Source of the DNA: Frigoribacterium sp. JB110
GTDB lineage: Bacteria; Actinomycetota; Actinomycetes; Actinomycetales; Microbacteriaceae
Direction of reading: 5' to 3'
Length of the DNA: 64,000 nucleotides
Assembly (NCBI RefSeq): GCF_900163665.1
Contig: NZ_FUIA01000019.1
Span: 1 to 64,000, forward strand
A model generated the notes under the pieces. The model was given only the letters and a program-made list of their open reading frames with translations. It did not search any database and had not been told where the DNA came from. Positions 7,460-15,462 of this stretch are shown in pieces (position 1 is the stretch's first letter; every line of letters begins with the position of its first letter). The position numbers were made by a program, and so were the translations under genes.

Positions 7460-9715
7460 CTACCGGGTGCTGCGCACGCGCTGGATGCGGAGGCTGTTGT
7501 AGACGACGAGGACGGAGGACAGGGACATCGCGGCGGCGGCGATGAGGGGGTTCAGGAACCCGGCAGCAGCGATCGGGATCGCGGCGATGTTGTATCCGAA
7601 GGCCCAGCCGAGGTTGGTGCGGATGGTGCGGAGGGTCTTGCGGGAGATCGCGATCGCATCCGGGATGACGTGGAGGTCGTCGCGGACGAGGATGATGTCC
7701 GCGGCTTTGAGGGCGATGTCGGTGCCGGACACGAGCGCGAGCCCGAGGTCCGCGGTGGCGAGGGCGATGGCGTCGTTGATGCCGTCGCCGACCATCGCGA
7801 CCTTTTCTCCGGCTGCTTGGAGTTCGCGGACGACGTCTGCTTTCTGGGCAGGGGCGACGCCGGCGTGGACGCGTTCGATGCCGAGTTCGGCCGCGATGCG
7901 AGCACCGGCAGCGGGGCTGTCGCCGGTGAGGAGCACGGTGGTGAGGTTCTGGGCGTGCAGCGCTGTGATGGCGTCCGCGGCGCCGGGCTTGATGGTGTCG
8001 GCGAGGGCAAGGAGCCCGATCAGCTGCCCGTCGCGAGCGACGAGAGCGACGGTGTGCCCGTGCTCGTGGGCGTCCGCGAGCGCTGCGGCCGCCGGGGTGA
8101 GGTCAATGCCGTGCTCGCGGAGCAGGTCGGCGTTCCCGACGAGGAGGGTGCTCCCTGTGATGCGGGCGGTAGCACCGAGGCCGGGGAGGGCGGTGAAGTC
8201 CTCCAACGGGTGAAGGTCGGTGACGTGGGCGCGGGCGGCGTCCTGGATGGCGTGCGCGATCGCATGCTCGGAACCCTGCTCCACAGAGGCTGCGAGACGC
8301 CACAGTTCGTGATCGGCGATTCCGAAGGGGGTCGCGGTTTCGACGGTCATGCGTCCGGTGGTGAGGGTTCCGGTCTTGTCGAGGACGACGGTGGTGATGG
8401 TGCCGGAGGCTTCGAGGGCGTCGTGGCCTTTGATGAGGATGCCGAGGGTCGCGGCCCGTCCGATCCCGACCATGAGTGCGGTCGGCGTTGCGAGCCCGAG
8501 TGCGCAGGGGCAGGCGATGATGAGGACGCTGATCCCGATGCCGAACGCCTGCGCGAACGGGGTGCCGGTGAATGTCCAGGCGACGGTGACGATGATCGCG
8601 AGGGTGATGACGGCGGGGACGAACCAGGTGACGATGCGGTCGACGAGGTTCTGCACTCGCGCTTTGCGGGCCTGGGCCTGCTCGGTGAGGGCGGCCATCT
8701 GCGCGAGCTGGGTGTTGGCGCCGACCGAGGTCGTGGTCACCTCCAGGCGACCGTCGGTGCTGATCGTCCCGCCGGTCACCGCGGCTCCGGGGCCGACGGG
8801 CACGGGGACGGGTTCCCCGGTCATCATGCTCGCATCCACCGCGGCCGTGCCCGCGTGGACGATGCCATCGGCGGGGATCGTCTCACCCGGAAGGACGACG
8901 AAGGTGTCGCCGACGCGGAGTGCGGTTGCGGGTTCGATCGTCTCGACGCCGTCGCTAACGACCCGGACGTGAGTGGCGGCGAGGGCGTTCAGAGCGCCGA
9001 GGACATCGCCGGCTTTGCGGCGGGAACGGGTCTCGAAGTACCGGCCGGCGAGTTGAAAGGTCGTCATTCCGGCGGCGACGTCCAGATAGATGGAGTCGGC
9101 GCCTGCGGGGGTGACGCCGAAGCCGAGCCAGTAGCTGGCGGCTTCGGTGGTGCCGAACCCGAGCAGCAGGGTGAGGATCGCCCATCCGAAGGAGGCGGCG
9201 ATGCCGAGGGAGACGAGGGTGTCCATGCTGACTGCGCCGTGGCGCAGGTTGCGGAGCGTGGCCCGGTGGAATGGCCACGCGGCCCAGGTCACGATCGGCA
9301 GGGCCATCAGCACGCATACCCATTCCCAGCAGGGGAACCGCCACCCGGGGACGAGGGCGAGAACGATAGTGATGTCCATCAGCGGGACAGTGAGCAGCGC
9401 GGACACAGCCAGGCGACGCCGGAGGGAGGAGATCCGTACCTCGGTGGCGCGCGTCGACCAGGTGTCGTCGCTGCCCTCGCGTAGGTGCGCACCGTATCCG
9501 GCGTTCTCGACCTGACGGATCGCCGTGGGCACCTCGCTGTCGGGAAGGCCGGTGATGATGGCGCGTTCGGTGGCGTAGTTGACGCTCGCCGTCACACCAT
9601 CGAGCTTGCCCAGTGCGCGCTCGACGCGTCCCGCGCAGGCGGCGCAGGTCATCCCGGAGATGTCGAGCTCTACCGGGGTGAGATCCACCGGTGTGGTGGT
9701 GTCCGTGGTCGTCAT
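7460..9715 (-). CDS. copA: Copper-exporting P1B-type ATPase
   Basis: A 751-residue protein. An N-terminal HMA domain has GMTCAACAGRVE (21-32). Membrane helices surround the actuator domain, which carries MMTGEPVP (297-304), and the metal-site helix carries the CPC motif (ACPCALGLATP, 401-411). The phosphorylation site is DKTGT (446-450), the hinge is GDGIND (643-648), and YN (739-740) with MSLSS (730-734) complete the Cu(I) transport site. Two residues depart from the family: the diagnostic SEHP is SEHA (482-485), and GDGINDAP is GDGINDAI. It should pump Cu(I) out of the cell. It overlaps the upstream CtaG-type gene by 4 nt and is part of the operon starting with the HMA protein. Confidence 0.93.
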   Translation of the reverse strand: MTTTDTTTPVDLTPVELDISGMTCAACAGRVERALGKLDGVTASVNYATERAIITGLPDSEVPTAIRQVENAGYGAHLREGSDDTWSTRATEVRISSLRRRLAVSALLTVPLMDITIVLALVPGWRFPCWEWVCVLMALPIVTWAAWPFHRATLRNLRHGAVSMDTLVSLGIAASFGWAILTLLLGFGTTEAASYWLGFGVTPAGADSIYLDVAAGMTTFQLAGRYFETRSRRKAGDVLGALNALAATHVRVVSDGVETIEPATALRVGDTFVVLPGETIPADGIVHAGTAAVDASMMTGEPVPVPVGPGAAVTGGTISTDGRLEVTTTSVGANTQLAQMAALTEQAQARKARVQNLVDRIVTWFVPAVITLAIIVTVAWTFTGTPFAQAFGIGISVLIIACPCALGLATPTALMVGIGRAATLGILIKGHDALEASGTITTVVLDKTGTLTTGRMTVETATPFGIADHELWRLAASVEQGSEHAIAHAIQDAARAHVTDLHPLEDFTALPGLGATARITGSTLLVGNADLLREHGIDLTPAAAALADAHEHGHTVALVARDGQLIGLLALADTIKPGAADAITALHAQNLTTVLLTGDSPAAGARIAAELGIERVHAGVAPAQKADVVRELQAAGEKVAMVGDGINDAIALATADLGLALVSGTDIALKAADIILVRDDLHVIPDAIAISRKTLRTIRTNLGWAFGYNIAAIPIAAAGFLNPLIAAAAMSLSSVLVVYNSLRIQRVRSTR

Positions 9716-11778
9716 GAGTGGGTGTCCTCTCGGACGGTCGGTCGGGGGCCGGGTCGGGTGGCGTCGCGGTCGGCGAGGCGCTGGAGCATCTGGTTGTAGG
9801 CGTCGTACTCGTCGTCGCGGCCGGTGTCGAGGTGCCGGTCCTTACGGCGGGCATCTGTGGCGTCTTGCCGGCTCCACCGGATGGCGAGTGCGACGATGAC
9901 GATCATCAGCGGGATCTCCCCGCCCGCCCACGCGACGCCGCCGCCAAGGTATTGCTGGGCCTGCAGGTCGGCCCAGGGCAGATCGAGGTAGCGGTAGAAG
10001 GTCTCGGCGATGATCACATGGCTGGTCATCAGGATCACGCCGAAGAACGCATGGAACGGCATCGCCGCCAGCACATACCCGAGCTTGCCGATATGCGGGA
10101 GAGGCCGTGGGGGCCGGTCGACGCCGATGATGAGACTGTAGTAGAGGTAGCCGACGATGAGGAAGTGCAGGTTCATGAGCTGGTGCGCCCAGTGGAACCG
10201 CATGTAGTCGCCGAAGATGCCCGTGAGATACAGGCCGTAGTAGGAGCCGACGAAGACCACGAACACGATCAGCGGGTTGTAGAGGAACTGCAGCACCCGC
10301 CAGTGCAGCACCCACGTGATCCAGTCGTGCAAGCCCGCCGGTTTCGTCCGGTCCGAGCGGGATGCCCGTAGCAGCAGTGTGACGACGCCTCCGAGGACGA
10401 GAAGCCCCGGGGCGAGCATGTTCAGCGACATATGCACGATCATGTGCACCCCGAAATCCGGGGCCGAGTACTTCCCGAACCCAGAGCTCGTGGCGACGAC
10501 CACAACCGTCCACCCGCCGATCCACGCGGCCGTCCGCCCGAGAGGCCACCGATCACCCCGGCGGTGCAACGTGCGCACAGCGACCAGGTAGACGATGATC
10601 GCCGCCGCGGCGATACCCAGGAACAGCAGGTTCGGACGCCACTGCCCGAACAACACACCGAGCGTCGGAGCGTCAGGGACCTCGAATCCCATGAAGACCT
10701 GCTCGATGCTCGTCGGCACGAAGTACTGCGGCGGCGGCTGCCTCGTCATCGCCACACCGACCCCGGTCCACCCCGCCACCGCCACGGCCGCCAGGGAGAG
10801 GAGCCCGGTGATGTGCCCGGCCCGCAGCTTTCCTCGCCGGGCGAGGATCGCGGCGACGACAAACACCACCGTGATGACGACCAGGCAGGCGAAGCCAGCG
10901 AGAATCAGCCACCCGGTCAGCGAGGCGGCGATATCGCCACCAGCGAGCTTGAACACGGCGATGATCACATCGGAGACGACGATGACGGGAAGCGCGACGA
11001 CCCCGATCCGGAACAGTCGCCGCAAAGTCAGCGGCGAGACAAGCCGCCCGGAGACCACGCGCATGACGGCGACCAGTGCCGCCCCGAAGAACGCGTTCAC
11101 AGCGATGGTCTGGAAGATCGCCGCGTCACTGCCGAAGTCATGATCGGGGCCCACGAGCACTTGCCCAGACACGACAGGGGCGAGCACCGCGATTCCGGTC
11201 GCCCACAACGGGATCATCAGGCCCGTCCACCGTTCCGAGAAGAACGAGACGAAGAAAACGATCAACGCCGCCAGGAAACTGATCGTCCACGCCTTCGGCG
11301 CATAGCTCGCCTCCCACAGGAACGGCAACGCGCTGGGCGTCGCCAGGCGCGCCAACGGAGTGCCATTGGAATCAAGAGCCTCGAAGACCACCAGCGCACC
11401 TGCGCACACGGCCCATGCCCCCGAAGCGATGCGCAGCACCGTGATCTCGAAACCCTCCGAGAGATAGCGCGCCGTGCGGGCAGGCGCATCCCTCAGGAAC
11501 AACAGATGCACCAGCGCACCACTGGTCACCAAGGTGGCGAGCTGCGCGCCGGAGAGCAGACTGGTGGTGATCACAGCCACATCGACGCCCGGATATCCGA
11601 CATGTAGAAGGTCATACGGTGCTTCGCCGAGCATGACCGCCACGACAATCGGGAAGGCGATGAGCGCGAGGGCGGCTCCGCCGATTAGAAGCGCGGCCAC
11701 CGCAGTCAAGGGTTTACGCACTCGAGGATCCGGCATGGGCGCGGACGCTGCAGTGGTGGCCGCGATGGTGTCAGACAT
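9712..11778 (-). CDS. ctaG: CopD-CtaG fusion membrane protein
   Basis: A 688-residue protein with about 15 or more membrane helices. The first half is CopD-like. The second half matches caa3-type CtaG (DUF1404-like): HMIVHMSLNMLAPGLLVLGG, then HWAHQLMNLHFLIVGYLYY and MPFHAFFGVILMTSHVI. CtaG proteins help insert copper into cytochrome oxidase, while CopD moves copper across the membrane. The fusion is common in actinobacteria. The ATG at 11778 overlaps the end of the HMA gene by 8 nt (ATGTCTGA), which implies coupled translation. It overlaps copA by 4 nt. Copper handed over by the HMA protein may go to either of the two membrane partners. Confidence 0.88.
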   Translation of the reverse strand: MSDTIAATTAASAPMPDPRVRKPLTAVAALLIGGAALALIAFPIVVAVMLGEAPYDLLHVGYPGVDVAVITTSLLSGAQLATLVTSGALVHLLFLRDAPARTARYLSEGFEITVLRIASGAWAVCAGALVVFEALDSNGTPLARLATPSALPFLWEASYAPKAWTISFLAALIVFFVSFFSERWTGLMIPLWATGIAVLAPVVSGQVLVGPDHDFGSDAAIFQTIAVNAFFGAALVAVMRVVSGRLVSPLTLRRLFRIGVVALPVIVVSDVIIAVFKLAGGDIAASLTGWLILAGFACLVVITVVFVVAAILARRGKLRAGHITGLLSLAAVAVAGWTGVGVAMTRQPPPQYFVPTSIEQVFMGFEVPDAPTLGVLFGQWRPNLLFLGIAAAAIIVYLVAVRTLHRRGDRWPLGRTAAWIGGWTVVVVATSSGFGKYSAPDFGVHMIVHMSLNMLAPGLLVLGGVVTLLLRASRSDRTKPAGLHDWITWVLHWRVLQFLYNPLIVFVVFVGSYYGLYLTGIFGDYMRFHWAHQLMNLHFLIVGYLYYSLIIGVDRPPRPLPHIGKLGYVLAAMPFHAFFGVILMTSHVIIAETFYRYLDLPWADLQAQQYLGGGVAWAGGEIPLMIVIVALAIRWSRQDATDARRKDRHLDTGRDDEYDAYNQMLQRLADRDATRPGPRPTVREDTHS

Positions 11779-11998
11779 CCACCACTGCGGGCCAGGACCG
11801 CACCGTGTAGCCGGCATCATCGACAGCCGACTCCACCACAATCAGATCAAGGGGCCTCTCGTGGGCGAGAAGAACGCGACCGGAAGCGGCATCCACCTGG
11901 ACATCGACGACACCCGAGAGCGCGGAAAGCTCGGCCGTAACAGCGCGCTCGCAGTGCTCGCAGGTCATCCCGTTCACCCAGAACTCGAACTCGGCCAT
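11771..11998 (-). CDS. HMA-domain copper metallochaperone (CopZ-like)
   Basis: A 75-residue protein made almost entirely of one heavy-metal-associated domain. The metal site is GMTCEHCERAV, about residues 10-20. The ATG at 11998 is chosen because it has a strong ribosome site (CAGGAGGAG); a start 6 codons upstream has none. CopZ-type proteins carry Cu(I) in the cytoplasm to CopA. It is the first gene of a four-gene operon with the CopD-CtaG fusion, copA and the small membrane protein. The operon promoter at 12026-12054 contains a CTAC-N8-GTAG operator. Confidence 0.9.
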   Translation of the reverse strand: MAEFEFWVNGMTCEHCERAVTAELSALSGVVDVQVDAASGRVLLAHERPLDLIVVESAVDDAGYTVRSWPAVVDV

Positions 11999-12025
11999 GA
12001 CTACTCCTCCTGACACCCAACCACT

Positions 12026-12054
12026 CCGATAACTCTACATCGTGTCGTAGACAA
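12026..12054 (-). promoter_or_regulatory. Promoter with BlaI/CopY-type operator for the HMA-ctaG-copA operon
   Basis: On the minus strand, -35 TTGTCT (12054-12049) and -10 TATCGG (12031-12026) are 17 nt apart. The spacer holds CTACATCGTGTCGTAG (12035-12050), an inverted repeat CTAC-N8-GTAG. It differs at only two central bases from the site at 13309-13324. A repressor here would block RNA polymerase directly. Confidence 0.65.
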
Positions 12055-12075
12055 GGGTGGCCGGTGCCGGCGAGG

Positions 12076-12882
12076 TCAGGCGCGTGCGAGGGCTGCGGCG
12101 CGCTGGCTCCGCGGCTTCTTCCAGCGGCGGAGGGTGAGCCGGTCTGCGCGAAGCTCAAGGCCGGGATCGGCCGTGTTATGCCCCATCGTCGCGAGGGCGT
12201 TGGCGAGGTGGACGGCACCGGCGCGACGAGCGGCTGCATCGTCCGCGATGAGTTCGATCAACAGGAGAGTGGCCCGCTTGAGCGCTCGCCCGGCCGGGAA
12301 CCGCTTGGGCAAGCAGAGCGCGTTGATCTCAGCAATTCGCACCGCCCACCCGTGATGCTGACGCAGATGAGCACGCTCATGCTCGATCACGGCACGAAGC
12401 TGCGGGTCGCTCAACAGCTCCTTGAGCGCGGTAGAGAGGAAGATCTCTGGCTCCCCAGAAGGCACCGCACACGCCACCGGCTCCTCGGAATCGAACCACA
12501 CGAGGGTGACACCATGCGAGTGCTCGCGGGAGACTGCCACCGGGGCGAAGCGTCCGACCGCCTCCCGCCACGAGTCGGCGAGCGGCTCCGCGGACGCGGA
12601 GACAAGAGCGATCACCGCGGCCAGCACACCCAGGCTCAACCAGCCAACGAGCGTCAGCACCAGCGCTTCACCTGAACTCGCAGGATTCACCCCGCCGACG
12701 GCACCCAGCAGTGCAATAGCGGCGGAGGTCACCGCGAATCCGATTCCAGCGAAGAAAGCGCAGAACCACAGCGTCAGAGCGGTCCGTGGGCGGCGCACCT
12801 GCCACCGGCCCGCCGTCAACATGAGAGGCGAGAACAGCAGAATGAGCACCGCTGCGGCGAGGAAGGAGCCGGTGGCGATCAA
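12076..12882 (-). CDS. M56-family (BlaR1/MecR1-like) membrane metallopeptidase
   Basis: A 268-residue protein. A TTG at 12882, preceded by AGGTGAG, is the likely start. Membrane helices lie near 1-25, 38-65 and 75-105. A cytoplasmic zinc peptidase site follows with HERAHLRQHH (HExxH form), and downstream IELIADDAAARR supplies the conserved acidic residues. Unlike BlaR1 it has no extracellular penicillin-binding domain. M56 proteins cleave BlaI-type repressors when they sense a signal. It starts 4 nt after the BlaI-family gene, so the two form a sensor-repressor pair. The signal may be copper or envelope damage, given the neighbours. It contains three or four Cys residues that could sense metal or redox state. 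Confidence 0.85.
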   Translation of the reverse strand: MIATGSFLAAAVLILLFSPLMLTAGRWQVRRPRTALTLWFCAFFAGIGFAVTSAAIALLGAVGGVNPASSGEALVLTLVGWLSLGVLAAVIALVSASAEPLADSWREAVGRFAPVAVSREHSHGVTLVWFDSEEPVACAVPSGEPEIFLSTALKELLSDPQLRAVIEHERAHLRQHHGWAVRIAEINALCLPKRFPAGRALKRATLLLIELIADDAAARRAGAVHLANALATMGHNTADPGLELRADRLTLRRWKKPRSQRAAALARA

Positions 12883-12886
12883 CGGC

Positions 12887-13270
12887 TCACCTGCGCTTGC
12901 GGGAAGTCTTGCCGGTGATCGCGCCGCGGAGCAGATCGAGGTCCTCCTCGGCGAGGTTCCCGGCGAACTGCAATAGAGCAGCCTGCCGGTCTCCGGCTCC
13001 ATCGAGGGCGGTCATCATCGACCGGCCGACATGCTCGTCCCCGCTTCGCGCCGCACGGAAGCGAACCTTCCGCGGAGAGTCGCCGGAGCGGACGACATCG
13101 CCCTTCTTCTGCAAACGCTCCAGCGCCGTCATCAACGTCGTATACGCAGGAACGTGACCCGTGAACACCGCCTGAATATCACGGGCGCTCAACGGCTCGG
13201 ACGCCTCCCAGAGGATGCGCATGACGGTGCCCTCGAGTTCCCCTCGTTCACGCGTGCGCTCACCCGCCAT
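12887..13270 (-). CDS. blaI: BlaI/MecI/CopY-family transcriptional repressor
   Basis: A 127-residue protein. The N-terminal winged helix (GELEGTVMRILWEASEPLSA, then VPAYTTLMTALERLQKKGDV) is clear BlaI/Penicillinase_R, with the recognition helix at about 40-55. The C-terminal half is the helical dimer domain. It contains no cysteine at all. CopY repressors release copper genes through a C-terminal CxC...CxC hook, which is absent here, so release probably needs proteolysis by the adjacent M56 peptidase. Its own promoter and those of two copper operons and an ABC importer operon share CTAC...GTAG boxes, the candidate regulon. Confidence 0.9.
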   Translation of the reverse strand: MAGERTRERGELEGTVMRILWEASEPLSARDIQAVFTGHVPAYTTLMTALERLQKKGDVVRSGDSPRKVRFRAARSGDEHVGRSMMTALDGAGDRQAALLQFAGNLAEEDLDLLRGAITGKTSRKRR

Positions 13271-13301
13271 CTGCCACCTCCACTCTGCATGTCAATCGAT
13301 C

Positions 13302-13330
13302 ATCAAATCTACATCACGTCGTAGGCTCAA
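13302..13330 (-). promoter_or_regulatory. Promoter with BlaI/CopY-type operator for the blaI-M56 operon
   Basis: On the minus strand, -35 TTGAGC (13330-13325) and -10 TTTGAT (13307-13302) are 17 nt apart. The spacer contains CTACATCACGTCGTAG (13309-13324), a near-copy of the site at 12035. The site suggests autoregulation. It also touches the stop region of the convergent-side GlxA-type gene. Confidence 0.65.
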
Positions 13331-14313
13331 GGTGAAGCAACGCCTGCTCGGGCGTGGGTAAACGCCTTTCGATACTCGCGCGGGCTGGTTCCCGTAGCGC
13401 GGCGGAAGTGCTGACGGAAGTTCGCGGGGCTGCCGAGGCCGCACAGGCTGCTGATGTATTCGATGGTCCAGTCGGTGGACTCCAGTAGCTCGCGAGCGTG
13501 GTCGATGCGTGCACTGTTGAGCCATCGGATGGGCGTGGCGCCCAGTTCTTCGGTGAATCGCCGCTCGAATGTTCGCCGCGGAATCCTGGCGTGAGCGGCG
13601 AGATCGGCGACGGTCAGCGGCTCGTGAAGGCGCCCCAGCGCCCACTCCTGAGTGCGACCGATATCTCCGGAGGCCACCGCGGCCACCGGCCGGCGGATGA
13701 ACTGGGCCTGTCCCCCGTCGCGATAGGGGGCGGCGACGATGGTGCGGGCGATGTCGTTGGCGACGGCGGCGCCGCGGTCTGATCGCAGGAGGTGCAGGCA
13801 GAGATCGATGCCGCTAACGACTCCCGCCGAGGTGAGGACGTCGCCTGAGTCCACGAAGAGCACGCCGGGGTCAATCTCTGCTACGGGATAGCGGCAGGAG
13901 AGCTCGTCCGCGTGGCACCAGTGGGTGGTGGCGCGTTTGCCGTCGAGCAATCCTGCTGCGGCGAGAGCGAAAGCGCCGGTGCAGATGGAGGCGATGCGTG
14001 CGCCGTTGCCGTGTGCAGCGCGCAGCGCTTCAGCGACGTCGTCCGGCACGCTGTCGAGGAAACCGCGGAAAGCGGGCACGATCACCGTGTCCGCGACGGC
14101 GACGGCGTCGAGTCCGAGCTCGACCACGATCGGCCACCCGTGATCCGTCGGCACGAGGCCTGCCTGGCGTCCGCACAGGACGACGTCGTAAGCCAAGTGC
14201 GGTGCCCCAAACACGACGAAAGGCATGCATATTTCCAGCGGCATCATGTGCTCCAGCGCGAGCACCGCGATGCGATGCCGCTGCGTGACCGCGGCGGTTT
14301 GCGCGTGCGACAT
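13327..14313 (-). CDS. GlxA-family AraC regulator with DJ-1/PfpI domain
   Basis: A 328-residue protein. Residues about 14-185 form a DJ-1/PfpI domain with the nucleophile-elbow motif ASICTGAFALAAAGLLDGKR. Residues about 215-320 are an AraC helix-turn-helix pair: PLTVADLAAHARIPRRTFER, then WTIEYISSLCGLGSPANFRQ and HFRRATGTSPREYRKAF. GlxA-type regulators sense small ligands through the DJ-1 domain. The gene is divergent from the ABC importer operon, 126 nt away, which itself ends in a DJ-1 protein with a similar elbow motif. It probably regulates that operon together with the BlaI-type repressor. It runs the same way as blaI but is upstream of it. Confidence 0.9.
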   Translation of the reverse strand: MSHAQTAAVTQRHRIAVLALEHMMPLEICMPFVVFGAPHLAYDVVLCGRQAGLVPTDHGWPIVVELGLDAVAVADTVIVPAFRGFLDSVPDDVAEALRAAHGNGARIASICTGAFALAAAGLLDGKRATTHWCHADELSCRYPVAEIDPGVLFVDSGDVLTSAGVVSGIDLCLHLLRSDRGAAVANDIARTIVAAPYRDGGQAQFIRRPVAAVASGDIGRTQEWALGRLHEPLTVADLAAHARIPRRTFERRFTEELGATPIRWLNSARIDHARELLESTDWTIEYISSLCGLGSPANFRQHFRRATGTSPREYRKAFTHARAGVASP

Positions 14314-14376
14314 GGCGGAAATCTATCCTTCCCGGCGGTTCCTGCCTCTGTTGTCCTGGTGGTTCCTTCGGGACAA

Positions 14377-14405
14377 TTGATATCTCTACAACATGTAGAT
14401 TCTAT
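14377..14405 (+). promoter_or_regulatory. Promoter with BlaI/CopY-type operator for the ABC importer operon
   Basis: A -35 TTGATA (14377-14382) and a -10-like TTCTAT (14400-14405) are 17 nt apart. Between them is CTACAACATGTAG (14386-14398). The stretch TATCTCTACAACATGTAG (14381-14398) is identical to 7152-7169 in front of the copper operon. The operator sits in the promoter spacer, as at the other sites. Confidence 0.7.
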
Positions 14406-14439
14406 CGTTCCGGCCTGTCCGGACGCAGGACAGGACGTC

Positions 14440-15462
14440 ATGACCAGGATTCACAGCGCAACAACCGTCGCAGCAGCCGCTCTCCTCCTCGCCCTCGCAG
14501 GATGCTCGGCGTCATCGCCAGCCCCGTCCTCATTGGCGGATGCGGAGACACCATCATCGGAGGCGGGGTATCCCGTGTCGATCGAGAACTGCGGGAGGAC
14601 GTTGACCTTCGACGCTGCACCCGAGCATGTCGTGAGCCTGTGGCAGGCGCCGACCGAGATGATGCTAGCCCTGGGCCTCGGCGACCATCTCGTCGCCCGG
14701 GCCGGCGACTACGCGGCGTACCCCGCCTCGTTGGCGGAAGAGGCGGAAGAGATCCCGTCGATCGGATCGGCCATGGGGTGGCCGTCGAAGGAGGTGCTGC
14801 TCAGCGAGGGTGCCGATCTCGTGCTTGGTCAGTCGCTGGAAGGCTACGCGTTCGACACGTCCCAGGGATATGCGTCGGTGGAGCAGATCGAGAATAGCGG
14901 AGCACAGGTCTACGGGGCGAATATCTGCGACGCCGACGGTGGGGACGCCATCGCGATGACCCTGGACACCCCCATCGATACGCTGCGCGATCTGGGGGTT
15001 ATCTTCGGCGTCAGCGACCGGGCAGAAGAGCTCATCGCAGATCTCGAGCAGGACAAGCAGACCGTCATCGACGCCGTCGAAGGAAAAGACACCGTGGAAG
15101 TCGCCTTCTACAACGGCGGCGAGGGCCCGCTCATCGTGCTCGCAGGCGGCATCTACGACGACGCCATCGAGACGGCAGGCGGCCGAAACGTGTTCCCTGC
15201 GGACTCCGTCTACGTCAGCAAGGAGGACTTCGCCGCTTCAGACGCGGAGGTCGTCCTCGTCGGAACCTTCGAGGGACAGGACTACGACACCCTCCGCGCC
15301 TACCTTGAGCAGACATTCCCCGACCTTCCAGCGGTGCAGGCCGGGAATCTCGTGGAGATCCCCGTCGATGACACCGACGCATCCGTGACCGTGATGCGAG
15401 GACTGACCGAGATCGCGAACGCCCTGCACTCGGAGCTGGAACTGACGGTTCCCGCGCCGTGA
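14440..15462 (+). CDS. FecB/BtuF-type ABC importer substrate-binding lipoprotein
   Basis: A 340-residue lipoprotein. The signal peptide ends in the lipobox LALAGCS, with Cys about 20-22. The rest is a class III (FecB/FhuD/BtuF) binding protein, with an N-lobe start at YPVSIENCGRTLTFDAAPEH, a VVSLWQAPTEMMLALGLGDH region and a long helix linking the lobes. Such proteins bind metal chelates: siderophores, haem or cobalamin. The ATG at 14440 has AGGA upstream. Its stop overlaps the start of the permease gene. The operon promoter shares an exact 18-bp box with the copper operon, so the cargo may be a metal chelate linked to copper. Confidence 0.88.
   Translation: MTRIHSATTVAAAALLLALAGCSASSPAPSSLADAETPSSEAGYPVSIENCGRTLTFDAAPEHVVSLWQAPTEMMLALGLGDHLVARAGDYAAYPASLAEEAEEIPSIGSAMGWPSKEVLLSEGADLVLGQSLEGYAFDTSQGYASVEQIENSGAQVYGANICDADGGDAIAMTLDTPIDTLRDLGVIFGVSDRAEELIADLEQDKQTVIDAVEGKDTVEVAFYNGGEGPLIVLAGGIYDDAIETAGGRNVFPADSVYVSKEDFAASDAEVVLVGTFEGQDYDTLRAYLEQTFPDLPAVQAGNLVEIPVDDTDASVTVMRGLTEIANALHSELELTVPAP

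Noticed and set aside
7670..9484. A 604-codon plus-strand reading opposite copA
   Set aside because: It is antisense to a clear P-type ATPase with all motifs. It has no ribosome site or family match and is a by-product of high GC.
9842..11607. Arg-rich readings opposite and within the CopD-CtaG gene
   Set aside because: They are shadows in other frames with no start signal or homology.
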